Origin: an uncultured Flavobacteriaceae bacterium
GTDB lineage: Bacteria; Bacteroidota; Bacteroidia; Flavobacteriales; Flavobacteriaceae
Reading direction: 5' to 3'
Assembly (NCBI GenBank): GCA_913065125.1
Contig: CAJYAG010000001.1
Coordinates: 248,001 to 312,000 of the forward strand
Length of the DNA stretch: 64,000 nucleotides
The position numbers and the translations under genes were made by a program. Of the stretch, positions 26,520 through 35,675 are shown one piece after another. The number at the start of each line of letters is the position of its first letter. Within the stretch, counting starts at the first letter, position 1. The notes under the pieces are model-generated. The model saw only the letters and a list, made by a program, of their open reading frames with translations. It did no database searches and was not told the origin of the DNA.

Positions 26520-28571
26520 TTAATCTGGTTTATACTCATATAAGTTTCTAGAAAAATTATATGTGTTTAAACTTTTACCACCACCTACATACACTTTATT
26601 GTTTAATGAGAATGAAAACATATGTATAAAATTAATTTCATTAAAAAAATCATCAACTTTATTCCATAAATTATTTGCTGGACTATATTCCCAAATCTCA
26701 TTAATAATTGAACCATCAACTTTTTGTAATGCAATTACATATCCTTTACCATTTAAGACATAACTAGTAGAATTTACAATAGAATACGGAAAATCTGCAA
26801 TTTGAGTCCAGGTATTTGAGTTTGCATCATATGACCATGAACTTTTATCGTTATTGTCTTCTGATCCACCAATAACATAAGCTTTATTATCAATTACAAA
26901 AGTAGTTGGTCTGTTCTTTTTTAAATCAACATTTGTACTCACAACTGACCAAGTATCAGTTTGAGGATTGTATTTTTCTAAGTTTGTATTATAAGAATTT
27001 GAAAAATTTTGTTTACCAAACCCTAAATATACTTCATTATTTAGTGTAAAATGAGTAAGTCCTAAAATTTCAGACTTACTTCTATCTTCATAATATTTAC
27101 TTTTAGTTTTCCATGTATTTTGTTGAGTATCATATTCCATGAAGTTTTCATCATTACCCCCTTCAGAAGTATATAAGTAAATTTTCTTATCAACAACTTC
27201 TAGTGAAACGTATACTGTATGATTATTGAAATGTATAGGAGAATCAACTTTACTCCATTTTTTTGTGGTACCATTAAATGTAAAAAAATTGTATTTTCCA
27301 TCTAATAAATCCATTCCAAACATATATGCATTATTTTCTACTACGACGGTGTTAGATTTAAGAGAATAATAATTGTAAAAAGGAGAATCATTATTTATGA
27401 ATAACCATTTATCTAATATATTTACATCTAAAATATACTCAGTTGATTGATCTAAAACTTCTAACTTTATCTTTGCAGTTCTATTTGGATATGGTCCAGA
27501 AGGAACTTTAACTGTTAATGAATTTGTGTTAACAGAAACGACTTCTGTATCAACTCCTTCAAAAGTAATTTTGTTTTTATCTTTATTTGGGTGAAAATAT
27601 TTTGCTTCTATTTGAGTTTCTGTTTTTATAAAAACATTTAAATTTGTATTAGTAATTTGAGGTCCTTTGAGGTTAAATTTAGTTGGATAAATGATAAAAT
27701 CATTAAACCCTTGAACTTTAATTTCTTCAGAACTATTTTTTATAGTATTGGGGACAATAACTTTAATACTATTCTTGTTTGAAGCCGAAACTTCTGCTAA
27801 AACATCTCCAAAATACACTTTGTTATATTCTGGTTTAATTCCAAAATCATCTCCTGTAATTGTTATTTCTTCTCCAAAAGTTGCCGTTAATGGAGCAATA
27901 GAGGTTATTGTTGGAGATTTAATTATAAATTTAGTCGCTGCATAAGTTTCTCTGTTGGCAATTTCTAAACTTACAGTAACTTCCTTACTATTAACTCCTT
28001 CTGGTACAACTGCAGTAATAATAGAATCGTTGCTCTTAATAACACTAGCTACTTTATCTTTAAAAGTAACTTTATTGTTTGAGTTTACATAACTAAAGTT
28101 TTTTCCCTTTATCTGAATAGTATCTCCCCAAACACCTGTATTTGGTTCTAAGCTAAGAATAAGTGCTGCACTACTACCAAAACTCATAAACTCTTTTTGA
28201 TTTCCATAAACTAAATAATCTTTTGTTTTTACAAAAGACCTTACGTAATACTTATTGCCATTTACCAAAGTGGTTGTTATTGTAGCAGAAAAACCACCTG
28301 AAGTCAAGTTAGAGGATATTATTTTTTTGTCTGAAATATTAATATCTGGAAACGTTCTTACAGACCAAACAAAACCATATTCTATAATATCATACTGATT
28401 TATATTGTTAATCGTTGCATTTAATTTTACTCCATTTTCAGAAACATCTGTTACTTGTAGCGTTTCTATAGTTGGGTAACTTCTTTCTAAAATATCATTT
28501 TCTGTACACTGAATTAAAAAAAGTACACTAAAAAAGATAATTGCTAAGGATTGTATGTTTTTCTTTTTCAT
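26520..28571 (-). CDS. Surface lipoprotein with IPT/TIG and kelch repeats
   Basis: A 683-residue lipoprotein (signal ending FLIQC, Cys22). An FN3-like segment (about 35-130) is followed by three IPT/TIG immunoglobulin-like units (for example LEPNTGVWGDTIQIKGKNFS and IAPLTATFGEEITITGDDFG) and then a kelch beta-propeller (about 390-683) with repeats such as NKAYVIGGSEDNNDKSSWSYD and NKVYVGGGKSLNTY. Such proteins act in adhesion or glycan binding; the ligand is unknown. It is preceded by 2 nt and a beta-barrel gene, and abuts the M48 protease gene, so the three form one operon. Confidence 0.85.
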   Translation of the reverse strand: MKKKNIQSLAIIFFSVLFLIQCTENDILERSYPTIETLQVTDVSENGVKLNATINNINQYDIIEYGFVWSVRTFPDINISDKKIISSNLTSGGFSATITTTLVNGNKYYVRSFVKTKDYLVYGNQKEFMSFGSSAALILSLEPNTGVWGDTIQIKGKNFSYVNSNNKVTFKDKVASVIKSNDSIITAVVPEGVNSKEVTVSLEIANRETYAATKFIIKSPTITSIAPLTATFGEEITITGDDFGIKPEYNKVYFGDVLAEVSASNKNSIKVIVPNTIKNSSEEIKVQGFNDFIIYPTKFNLKGPQITNTNLNVFIKTETQIEAKYFHPNKDKNKITFEGVDTEVVSVNTNSLTVKVPSGPYPNRTAKIKLEVLDQSTEYILDVNILDKWLFINNDSPFYNYYSLKSNTVVVENNAYMFGMDLLDGKYNFFTFNGTTKKWSKVDSPIHFNNHTVYVSLEVVDKKIYLYTSEGGNDENFMEYDTQQNTWKTKSKYYEDRSKSEILGLTHFTLNNEVYLGFGKQNFSNSYNTNLEKYNPQTDTWSVVSTNVDLKKNRPTTFVIDNKAYVIGGSEDNNDKSSWSYDANSNTWTQIADFPYSIVNSTSYVLNGKGYVIALQKVDGSIINEIWEYSPANNLWNKVDDFFNEINFIHMFSFSLNNKVYVGGGKSLNTYNFSRNLYEYKPD

Positions 28572-28573
28572 TT

Positions 28574-29815
28574 TTAAAATCTTATTCCAATTAATACTTG
28601 TAAACTAGACATAGAGTTTTGATAATCACTAATTCCGGTTGATGCACCGACATAGGGATCTAATACTTTACGACTATTGCTCATTGTAGAATTTTCGTAA
28701 ACAACATCAATAAAAGCTTGTAGTTTTTCTGATACTTTTTTCTTAAAACCTATACTAGCAAAGTAACCAACTGCTAAACTACCAGTTTCATATTTTTTGT
28801 TAGAAATGCTTACTACATTATTAATTTCACTTTCTCTAATCCAATTGGTAGACGAGCTAATGTTGGTATAACTTGAAACACCAAAAGTAACATAAGGTGT
28901 AAAATTTCGCTCTGGAAAAGTATAGCGAACTCCAATTGGAATTTTCAATTGTTTTAAAGTAGTTCTCACTTCACTAATATAATTAAAACTACTATTAGAG
29001 CTTAACATGTTTGTATTAAAATCATTTGTAGAAAAGAAGATACCAGTATAAAACGATATTTTTTCAGAAATTCTAGGAGAATTTAATTCAGCAAAACCAC
29101 CAAACAAATAAGAGAAACTAGAATTAGATTTTTCCGTAAAGTAAAGTACCTCAGTAGATTTATGGTCGTAGTTTAAGCTTGAAGAACTAATTCCAATGGA
29201 AGCTCCAAAATTAGCTTTAAACCAAGGTTTATCCTCTTTATAGACAACACTTTTTTGTCCTTTACATTCGTTATACTTGCGAACTATAGCTTCTAAACTT
29301 TTTTCACCATAACCCGTAGCATCAATTTTTGATTTTACTTTTGGACAATCATTTAAGAATACTTTTAAGATACCAATATACTTTTTTGAGGGCCTTCTAA
29401 ATACGTTATTATTTTGCGTATATTCTATAACATCATTATTTAATTCTTTAAGAAGTCCTTCTTTTTCAAGATAATAAGTTCCTGTTGCTTTGTATAGCGT
29501 AGCAATACCAAAAATAATAACTTCTAAAAATTTATTTTCTGTTTGATTAGCTTCAATACTTATGTTTTTTGAAGCAAAAAACTTATCATTTTCAAAGCCA
29601 TATCCTCTTATAGAATTTGGATAGTATTCTTTAATTTGACCATCTAAAGTTGTTTTAAATTCACAATACTCATAAATAGAAGAACTTTCTTTGTAATTTA
29701 TAAATCCGTTAATTTTTTCGCCTTGACTATTAATTATGTATCCTTTTCTAAAATCTGTTTGTGACATGACACTAAAAGACATTAAAAAACAAACAATTAT
29801 TGCAATTTTTTTCAT
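28574..29815 (-). CDS. Outer-membrane beta-barrel protein with N-terminal exported domain
   Basis: A 413-residue protein with a signal peptide (about 1-18, SVMSQ). Residues 20-190 form a globular domain (RKGYIINSQGEKINGFINYKE is a recurrent start in flavobacterial proteins), and residues 195-413 look like an eight-strand barrel of the outer membrane beta-barrel group with a final LQVLIGIRF strand. Function is unknown. It heads the operon with the kelch lipoprotein and the M48 protease, which suggests a surface complex (inference). Confidence 0.78.
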   Translation of the reverse strand: MKKIAIIVCFLMSFSVMSQTDFRKGYIINSQGEKINGFINYKESSSIYEYCEFKTTLDGQIKEYYPNSIRGYGFENDKFFASKNISIEANQTENKFLEVIIFGIATLYKATGTYYLEKEGLLKELNNDVIEYTQNNNVFRRPSKKYIGILKVFLNDCPKVKSKIDATGYGEKSLEAIVRKYNECKGQKSVVYKEDKPWFKANFGASIGISSSSLNYDHKSTEVLYFTEKSNSSFSYLFGGFAELNSPRISEKISFYTGIFFSTNDFNTNMLSSNSSFNYISEVRTTLKQLKIPIGVRYTFPERNFTPYVTFGVSSYTNISSSTNWIRESEINNVVSISNKKYETGSLAVGYFASIGFKKKVSEKLQAFIDVVYENSTMSNSRKVLDPYVGASTGISDYQNSMSSLQVLIGIRF

Positions 29816-29917
29816 GATGAGGGTTTATTCGCTTTTTTTTTCGTTAAAAGTAAAGGTAAAAATTATTATTGTAATTAAAGCAATTAGATACAAGATTTAG
29901 TTACTAAAAAACACAAA

Positions 29918-30529
29918 TTATATGATTGCTTTTCGAATATAAATTTCTGCAAAAATAATATTAGGAACCCAACACAACCATGAAATAATGATATAAGCTT
30001 CACTAAAAGGAATTCCTAAAATATTTGGTAAGGTTGGCAACCACAATCTTAAGGTAACAGCGGCTAAAGTAAAAGCATAACTGCGAATCATCCATTTTCT
30101 GTGTGCTTCTATATTTTTCTTTTTAATGGTTGTGTAGCCATTTAAAGTTGTATAAAACCAACCTATTGCTAAGAAAGAAAAACCGAGTTGAGATACAATT
30201 CCGCCATTAGCAAATAAAGCCACGTAAAAGCCTGCAATTGCACTAACTAAAACGGTTACTACATATATTTTTCCTAATAAACGATGTAATGTTAAGCGGT
30301 TACCTCGAATACGTTTCGAAAATTGAGACCAACCAACTAATAAAGAAATTCCACCTAAATAAATATGAATAAAAAATGCAATTCTCCAAAGTAAATTTGT
30401 AGTAATAGTCTCTGGTTTAGAACTTAGTAAACCTTGTTGATCCATATCAATAATCAAATAAATTAGAGGATATAAACCAATAGCAATTGAAAATACAGCA
30501 ATGATCCAATATCGTAATTTACGTTTCAT
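29918..30529 (-). CDS. DUF2306 family membrane protein
   Basis: A 203-residue protein with about six membrane helices that I recognise as DUF2306. Conserved His residues lie in FFIHIYLGGISLLVGW, LHRLLGKIYV and AHRKWMIRSYAFTLAAVTLR, a pattern shared with cytochrome b561-like four-helix proteins, so haem binding is conceivable but unproven. It starts 6 nt after the stop of the RNA methyltransferase gene on the same strand and is probably co-transcribed with it. Confidence 0.8.
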   Translation of the reverse strand: MKRKLRYWIIAVFSIAIGLYPLIYLIIDMDQQGLLSSKPETITTNLLWRIAFFIHIYLGGISLLVGWSQFSKRIRGNRLTLHRLLGKIYVVTVLVSAIAGFYVALFANGGIVSQLGFSFLAIGWFYTTLNGYTTIKKKNIEAHRKWMIRSYAFTLAAVTLRLWLPTLPNILGIPFSEAYIIISWLCWVPNIIFAEIYIRKAII

Positions 30530-30535
30530 ATTTTT

Positions 30536-31330
30536 CTAATTAAAGTTTCGTTGACGTTTGGCTTCAAACAGCACAATTGCAGCAGCGACAGAAACATTCA
30601 TGGAATCAATTTCTCCTTGCATAGGTATATTAATGTTCTGCGTTGCAGCCATTCTAAATGCTTCAGACAAACCAGCATCTTCAGTTCCTACAATAATTGC
30701 CGTTGCATTTGTATAATCTTCATTGTGATAGTCATTAGAATTTTGCAAAGTTGTAGCAAATGAATTGATGTTATTCTCACTTAAAAAAGCAATAATTTCT
30801 TCGGATGTTCCTGTTGCAATCTGATTGGTAAACAAACCACCAACACTTGAACGAATGATATTTGGATTGTACATATCCGTCTTTGGATTTGCAATAAAAA
30901 CAGCATCTAAATTTGCAGCGTCAGCAGTTCTTAAAAGAGCTCCGATATTTCCAGGTTTTTCTGGAGCTTCTGCTATTAAAATTAATGGAGTAGAAGTGGA
31001 GAATTGAATGTTTTCTAATGAAAAGTCTTTCGTTTTTGCAAGTGCAATAATTCCTTCTGTTGAATTACGGTAGGCAATTTTTTGATATACCTCTTTAGAA
31101 ACTGAAATGATTTCTGTTTCTGTTGTTGCATAATTATTTAATTCGTTTTCAGCAATAAAGTCATCACAAAACAAAAGGATTGTAATGGTATAACGCCCTT
31201 TAATTGCTAAAGAAACCTCTCTTTTTCCTTCAATTACAAAGAACCCAGATTTTTTACGTTCACGAGATTTTTCTTGCAATTTTAAGATGCTTTTTATGGT
31301 AGAGTTTTGAAGACTTTCAATGTATTTCAT
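30536..31330 (-). CDS. TrmH/SpoU-family RNA 2'-O-methyltransferase
   Basis: SPOUT-fold methyltransferase for rRNA or tRNA ribose. The 264 residues contain an N-terminal substrate-binding domain (FVIEGKREVSLAIKG) and the three knot motifs: NIGALLRTADAAN, IIVGTEDAGLSE and IPMQGEIDSMNVSVAAAIVLFEA. The start is ATG 31330; the frame continues to a TTG at 31339 that lies inside the -7 box, so it cannot be translated from this promoter. The exact target nucleotide is not evident. Confidence 0.88.
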   Translation of the reverse strand: MKYIESLQNSTIKSILKLQEKSRERKKSGFFVIEGKREVSLAIKGRYTITILLFCDDFIAENELNNYATTETEIISVSKEVYQKIAYRNSTEGIIALAKTKDFSLENIQFSTSTPLILIAEAPEKPGNIGALLRTADAANLDAVFIANPKTDMYNPNIIRSSVGGLFTNQIATGTSEEIIAFLSENNINSFATTLQNSNDYHNEDYTNATAIIVGTEDAGLSEAFRMAATQNINIPMQGEIDSMNVSVAAAIVLFEAKRQRNFN

Positions 31331-31336
31331 AGTAAA

Positions 31337-31344
31337 CAAATGTA
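31337..31344 (-). promoter_or_regulatory. -7 box of the trmH-like gene
   Basis: TACATTTG on the minus strand, ending about 7 nt before the ATG at 31330; the transcript would be nearly leaderless. Confidence 0.5.
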
Positions 31345-31413
31345 TCTATTTAGCTTTAAAAACCAAGTCGTTTTTTTTTCATAATTTTAGAATGTGAATA
31401 ATAATACAATAAA

Positions 31414-31854
31414 ATGATGAAAAAAAGAGGGATTTTTTTATCAATTATTATGTTTGTAATGATTGGTGTAACGGCTTTTACAACTACTTCTGATAATCAA
31501 AGTGTTTGGAGTGATTGGCAAAACACAAAATGTTTAAGAGGAATTAGCTATAAAGTAAAAATGGGGAAATACGACATGTCTCGTAGAGCTCGTAAATGGG
31601 AAATTCAATTTAAAAACAGGTACAATGCCAACATTTATTTTAATTATAAAGCCATCAGTACAGCTCAAATAAAGAATATTAGATCGGCAAGAGAAAGTAG
31701 AAATAGAGTTGTAATAGAGGGTGAAGGAACAGAATCTAAAGTATTATCAACGTATGTTAAAGCAAACAAAGAACTTTTTGTAGACATTACTAAAATACGA
31801 TTTGGCAAAGAAGATGTTGGTAAAAACTACTATAAGTGCGATAAAGTAAAATAA
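31414..31854 (+). CDS. Exported protein of unknown function
   Basis: A 146-residue protein I do not recognise. Residues 1-24 form a signal peptide or single anchor (MMKKRGIFLSIIMFVMIGVTAF). The mature part is basic, with a W-rich start (SVWSDWQNTKC), two cysteines (about 40 and near the end, YYKCDKVK) that could form a disulfide, and beta-rich segments. The layout resembles small extracytoplasmic binding domains, but no function can be given. It is monocistronic and ends at a strong bidirectional terminator. Confidence 0.7.
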   Translation: MMKKRGIFLSIIMFVMIGVTAFTTTSDNQSVWSDWQNTKCLRGISYKVKMGKYDMSRRARKWEIQFKNRYNANIYFNYKAISTAQIKNIRSARESRNRVVIEGEGTESKVLSTYVKANKELFVDITKIRFGKEDVGKNYYKCDKVK

Positions 31855-31886
31855 AAAATCCCGAAGTAATAACTTCGGGATTTTTT
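31853..31886. terminator. Bidirectional terminator between convergent genes
   Basis: An A-run, ATCCCGAAGT (31858-31867) pairing with ACTTCGGGAT (31872-31881), then a T-run: a very strong symmetrical hairpin. Confidence 0.92.
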
Positions 31887-31902
31887 AATTCCAATAATTA
31901 AA

Positions 31903-34269
31903 TTATTTGATGACTATTTTTTTAGTACTTAAACCTTTATTTGCATCAAACAGTTTTAAAAGATAAATTCCGGGTTTTAACTTCGGTATTTTATATTTGA
32001 TTTCTGAACTATTTTTACTGATAATATTTCCTTTATAATCATTGATTAACTGACCGTGAACTGTAAATAGCTTTATAGATAAATCTTTTATATCTGTAGA
32101 ATAATTGATTGTCATTACTTCATTTGGTGCAATTGGATTCGGATATAATGAGAATTTACCAATACTATTTTCATCTACACTTGCAGTTTTATTTCCTGGG
32201 CCAACCTGAGAATACAAACCTGTATCTGTACCAACAAGTAAATCATCATAATATAAAAAATTAATTCTTGTTCCATTTGGATAGGTATATCCTTTTGCCC
32301 AAGCTGATGCTGTTTTTGCTAAATAATATATCTCATTATCTACTGCACAATACAATGTGTCTATACCATAAGTTGTTGCTTTTCCTTCTTTTCCTGCAAC
32401 AAAAGGAAACCCAGAAGTTGTATTAACAGTCCATTTTCCAGTTCCACTTAATGGTTTGTAATAGCTTACAGGGTGATTAGTTCCTGCATCTGTTCCTGTT
32501 GCATACACTGTGTTATTTGTAGATTCATAGTCTAAATCATTGATGGTAACAACAATGGTTGTTCCTGTGCTTGTTGTTGCAGCGTCCATATCTCTTGTAA
32601 CTGTCCAACTAGAACTTCCTTTTGTTACTTTGTAGATACTTCTTCCGGTCGGAGAACTTAAATCGTAATCAACGCCAACATAGGCTGTGATAACACCAGA
32701 TTCTTGAGTAAAAACAATATCTCTAACATCTACATCATTTGCAGAACTGCTAGAATGTAATAATTGTTGCGTCCAAGTAACTCCGGCATCTTCAGAAATA
32801 AACAACCCACCTTTATCAGCATCTTTAATTTCAAAACCAGCAAATACAATATTTTCATTATACGGGCAAATGGTTATTGCTTTTGCCATGGTTCCTACAC
32901 TTGGAAAATTATAAGGAGCACTTTCAGGCGTAAAAACTCTTGACCAGTTTGTGCCACTATCTGTTGTTTTATAAATTCTAACATTTCCTGCATAGGCAGT
33001 ATTGTCATCAGAAGGTTTCATTGCTATAGAATGATATCCAGATCCGTCACCAGTAGGAAACATCGCATTGGTCCATGATGGCGTAGTGGTATAAGTTGTT
33101 ACTTTTCTTACTCCAGATTTAGAAGCTATCCACCCAGTAGTCTTATCTGCTGTCATTTCCATATCATTTACTTGAACAGCTTCAATGCCATCATCTGCAC
33201 TAGATACGTTTATTCCTTTATCAAAAGAAATTCCCAATCCTTGATCTGACGTTGCATAAAAAATATTGCTATTATTTGGATCTACAAATACAGCTCCATC
33301 ATTAGGATGCGTATAATGTGATGTTGTTCCAAATTTAGCCCAAGTTCCACTAACACCTTTATTATTACTAAACATAGTTGCTGTTAAAACATAATAACTA
33401 CTTGCTGTTCCCGAAAAACTAAAATTAGTTGCAGAAACTCCAGTAATTGTAGTATCAAATTCGCTCCAAGTGGTTCCGTTATCATCAGAATACGCAATAA
33501 ATTTTGTTGAACCATTATTACCACTAAGAAAAAAGCGTCCGTCTGGAGCAATTCCAAATGCAGTCCATGTTACTGAAGGACTTGTTAATGTTGGTGATAT
33601 GTCTGTAAATGTCGTTGTTGCATTAAATGCATCATACATATCAGTAGAAACATATAATTTTGGAGTAGCACCTTTGCCAAATGCATAGACTAATTTTGAA
33701 GTTGCATCTATATTAAGATAAAACAAATCAGAAAATGTAGGAAAACTTATCGGAGATCCAGTTCCTGTTGTATAAGAACCAGCAGCGTCTAAAGAACCAA
33801 AATGCATATTGCTAGCTCCAGCTGCAAATGTATAATCTCCGTTAATTAAAATGTCTCCAACACCACTTATTCCTGTATTAGTGGCTGCAGTTGCACCAAT
33901 TGTTGTAGAATATAGATCGTTATTTTCATTGATAAAAACAAATTGTTCTGAGGGTTCATGTATTTGAATATTATTAATTCTTGATCCAAAGTTTTGTGTA
34001 TTATCTAAACTTGGCACCACCTTAAACTTGGTGGCAGAAGGAGTACCAGAATTTGTTGTGTACATATCAGCATAAAAAACGGAGTTTGCACTTTCTGTAG
34101 CAATCAATATTCTAGTAGAATCTGCGTGAATTTTATATCCGTTGATATAATTAATTCTCCCTCCATAAACTTCTTCTACGTCTGGTGCTTTAAGTTCGGT
34201 TATTGCTGTAAAAGTGATAAAACCAAGTGATAATAGAACAGCAAAAGTTAATAGGTAATTCTTTTTCAT
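31903..34269 (-). CDS. Secreted BNR/sortilin-like repeat protein with T9SS sorting domain
   Basis: A 788-residue exported protein. After the signal peptide (about 1-22), residues 40-690 consist of beta-propeller repeats with Asp-box-like motifs (DDNGTTWSEF, TTDSGTNWSRVF, SEDAGVTWTQQL), as in sialidase/BNR and VPS10-type propellers. Residues 705-788 form a type IX secretion sorting domain (SLYPNPIAPNE ... KPGIYLLKLFD ... TKKIVIK). It should be exported by the PorSS/T9SS and attached to the cell surface. No catalytic residues of sialidases were identified. Confidence 0.88.
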   Translation of the reverse strand: MKKNYLLTFAVLLSLGFITFTAITELKAPDVEEVYGGRINYINGYKIHADSTRILIATESANSVFYADMYTTNSGTPSATKFKVVPSLDNTQNFGSRINNIQIHEPSEQFVFINENNDLYSTTIGATAATNTGISGVGDILINGDYTFAAGASNMHFGSLDAAGSYTTGTGSPISFPTFSDLFYLNIDATSKLVYAFGKGATPKLYVSTDMYDAFNATTTFTDISPTLTSPSVTWTAFGIAPDGRFFLSGNNGSTKFIAYSDDNGTTWSEFDTTITGVSATNFSFSGTASSYYVLTATMFSNNKGVSGTWAKFGTTSHYTHPNDGAVFVDPNNSNIFYATSDQGLGISFDKGINVSSADDGIEAVQVNDMEMTADKTTGWIASKSGVRKVTTYTTTPSWTNAMFPTGDGSGYHSIAMKPSDDNTAYAGNVRIYKTTDSGTNWSRVFTPESAPYNFPSVGTMAKAITICPYNENIVFAGFEIKDADKGGLFISEDAGVTWTQQLLHSSSSANDVDVRDIVFTQESGVITAYVGVDYDLSSPTGRSIYKVTKGSSSWTVTRDMDAATTSTGTTIVVTINDLDYESTNNTVYATGTDAGTNHPVSYYKPLSGTGKWTVNTTSGFPFVAGKEGKATTYGIDTLYCAVDNEIYYLAKTASAWAKGYTYPNGTRINFLYYDDLLVGTDTGLYSQVGPGNKTASVDENSIGKFSLYPNPIAPNEVMTINYSTDIKDLSIKLFTVHGQLINDYKGNIISKNSSEIKYKIPKLKPGIYLLKLFDANKGLSTKKIVIK

Positions 34270-34320
34270 ATGTAAAGTTTTTAGTTAATATACTAACAAC
34301 TAAAGTAATAAAAATATTTT

Positions 34321-34354
34321 ACACAAAAAAAACTCTGAATTTCTTCAGAGTTTT
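34321..34354 (-). terminator. Terminator after the amidohydrolase genes
   Basis: AAAACTCTGAA (34329-34339) and TTCAGAGTTTT (34344-34354) form a perfect stem with a 4-nt loop. On the minus strand it ends in a run of eight T. Confidence 0.88.
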
Positions 34355-34372
34355 CTAGGATATTTTGGGGAA

Positions 34373-35668
34373 TTATTGATTTTTGTACTTATTGGAATAC
34401 CGTTTCCAAAGTGTTGTTTGATGTGTTTCTAAACTCAGCTTTCTGCCTTGAATAAATGCATCATTAATAATATTACCTCGCATATCTAAAGCATCGCCTT
34501 CAGAAATAAATAGTGTTGCATCTTTGCCAACAGCTAAAGTACCTACTTTATCATCTATTCCTAAAATTTTTGCAGAATTAGAAGTAATCATTTTCAAGGC
34601 AACTTCTTTGTCGATTCCGTATGCTGCATACGTTCCAACATAAAAAGGTAAATTACGAGTATTCATACGTTCCATGCTTCCGTCCATACCAACAGCAACA
34701 GTAACGCCTTTGTCTAATAATAACTTCGCTAATTTGTATGAAAAATCATAATCAGAATCATCTCCATTCGGAATTCTATGTGCTCTTTCTACAATTACTG
34801 GCACATTGTTTTTCACTAATAAGTCTCCAACTTTGTATGCTTCGTCTCCGCCAACAATGACCAATTTAAAATTGAATTTATTTGCAAAACGAACTGCATC
34901 AATAATTTCTCTTTCTCCACTTGTATGAACATATAGTTTTTTAGAACCATTTAATAAACCTTCTAGAGCTTCAAACTCTAAGTTTTTAGGAGATTTACTT
35001 CCTTTTAAATAGATTTTTGCATCGTTTACATATTCTTCAAAATCTTCAATAGATTTAGCATATGTTTTGCTAATTTTTGCTCCAGCATCTTCACCTAACC
35101 ACCATCTACCAAAAGTAATGCTGTTTGGCCAATTTACATGAATACCATCATCAACTTTTAAAGCTGCATCTTCCCAGTTCCAAGCATCAAACTGAACAAC
35201 AGATGAAGTTCCAGAAATAATTCCGCCACGAGGTGTAATTTGTCCCATTAAAACTCCGTTTGGTCGCATACTTTCAACAACCTTAGATTCTGCATTGTAA
35301 GCAATTAAACTTCTAATATGCGGATTCATTGTTCCTATTTCGCGGTCATCAATAGATGCTTTTACGGCATCAATTTCTCCTAATCCTAAAGTTGTATTTG
35401 CAGCAATAAAGCCTGGATACACATGCTTTCCTTGTGCGTTTATAATAGTTCCTTGCCTTGCAATTTTCATTTTTGCAGAACCTACAAAAGTTATTTTTCC
35501 GTCTGCAAACATAATAAGAGCATCATCTATTACAGTTCCGTCTCCTAAATGTGCTGTTGCTCCTTCAATAGAAAAAGCAGTAGTTTGTTTAGAAGCTGGA
35601 GTTTGCTGTGCAAAACTATTTCCTATTAGTAAGAAAAATAGTACACTATATATAATTTGTTTTTTCAT
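34373..35668 (-). CDS. Amidohydrolase-superfamily protein lacking the HxH metal motif
   Basis: A 431-residue exported protein (signal about 1-20, NSFAQ) with an imidazolonepropionase-like (M38) fold: composite beta-sandwich ends (DGTVIDDALIMFADGKITFVG and GTLAVGKDATLFISEGD) around a TIM barrel. In the strand-1 motif the expected HxH after PGFI is Asn91-Thr92-Thr93, so the binuclear metal site cannot form as usual; other barrel motifs (GVTVAVGMDGS) persist. It may be a binding subunit for the larger protein encoded just upstream, 7 nt away. Confidence 0.82.
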   Translation of the reverse strand: MKKQIIYSVLFFLLIGNSFAQQTPASKQTTAFSIEGATAHLGDGTVIDDALIMFADGKITFVGSAKMKIARQGTIINAQGKHVYPGFIAANTTLGLGEIDAVKASIDDREIGTMNPHIRSLIAYNAESKVVESMRPNGVLMGQITPRGGIISGTSSVVQFDAWNWEDAALKVDDGIHVNWPNSITFGRWWLGEDAGAKISKTYAKSIEDFEEYVNDAKIYLKGSKSPKNLEFEALEGLLNGSKKLYVHTSGEREIIDAVRFANKFNFKLVIVGGDEAYKVGDLLVKNNVPVIVERAHRIPNGDDSDYDFSYKLAKLLLDKGVTVAVGMDGSMERMNTRNLPFYVGTYAAYGIDKEVALKMITSNSAKILGIDDKVGTLAVGKDATLFISEGDALDMRGNIINDAFIQGRKLSLETHQTTLWKRYSNKYKNQ

Positions 35669-35675
35669 AATTTTC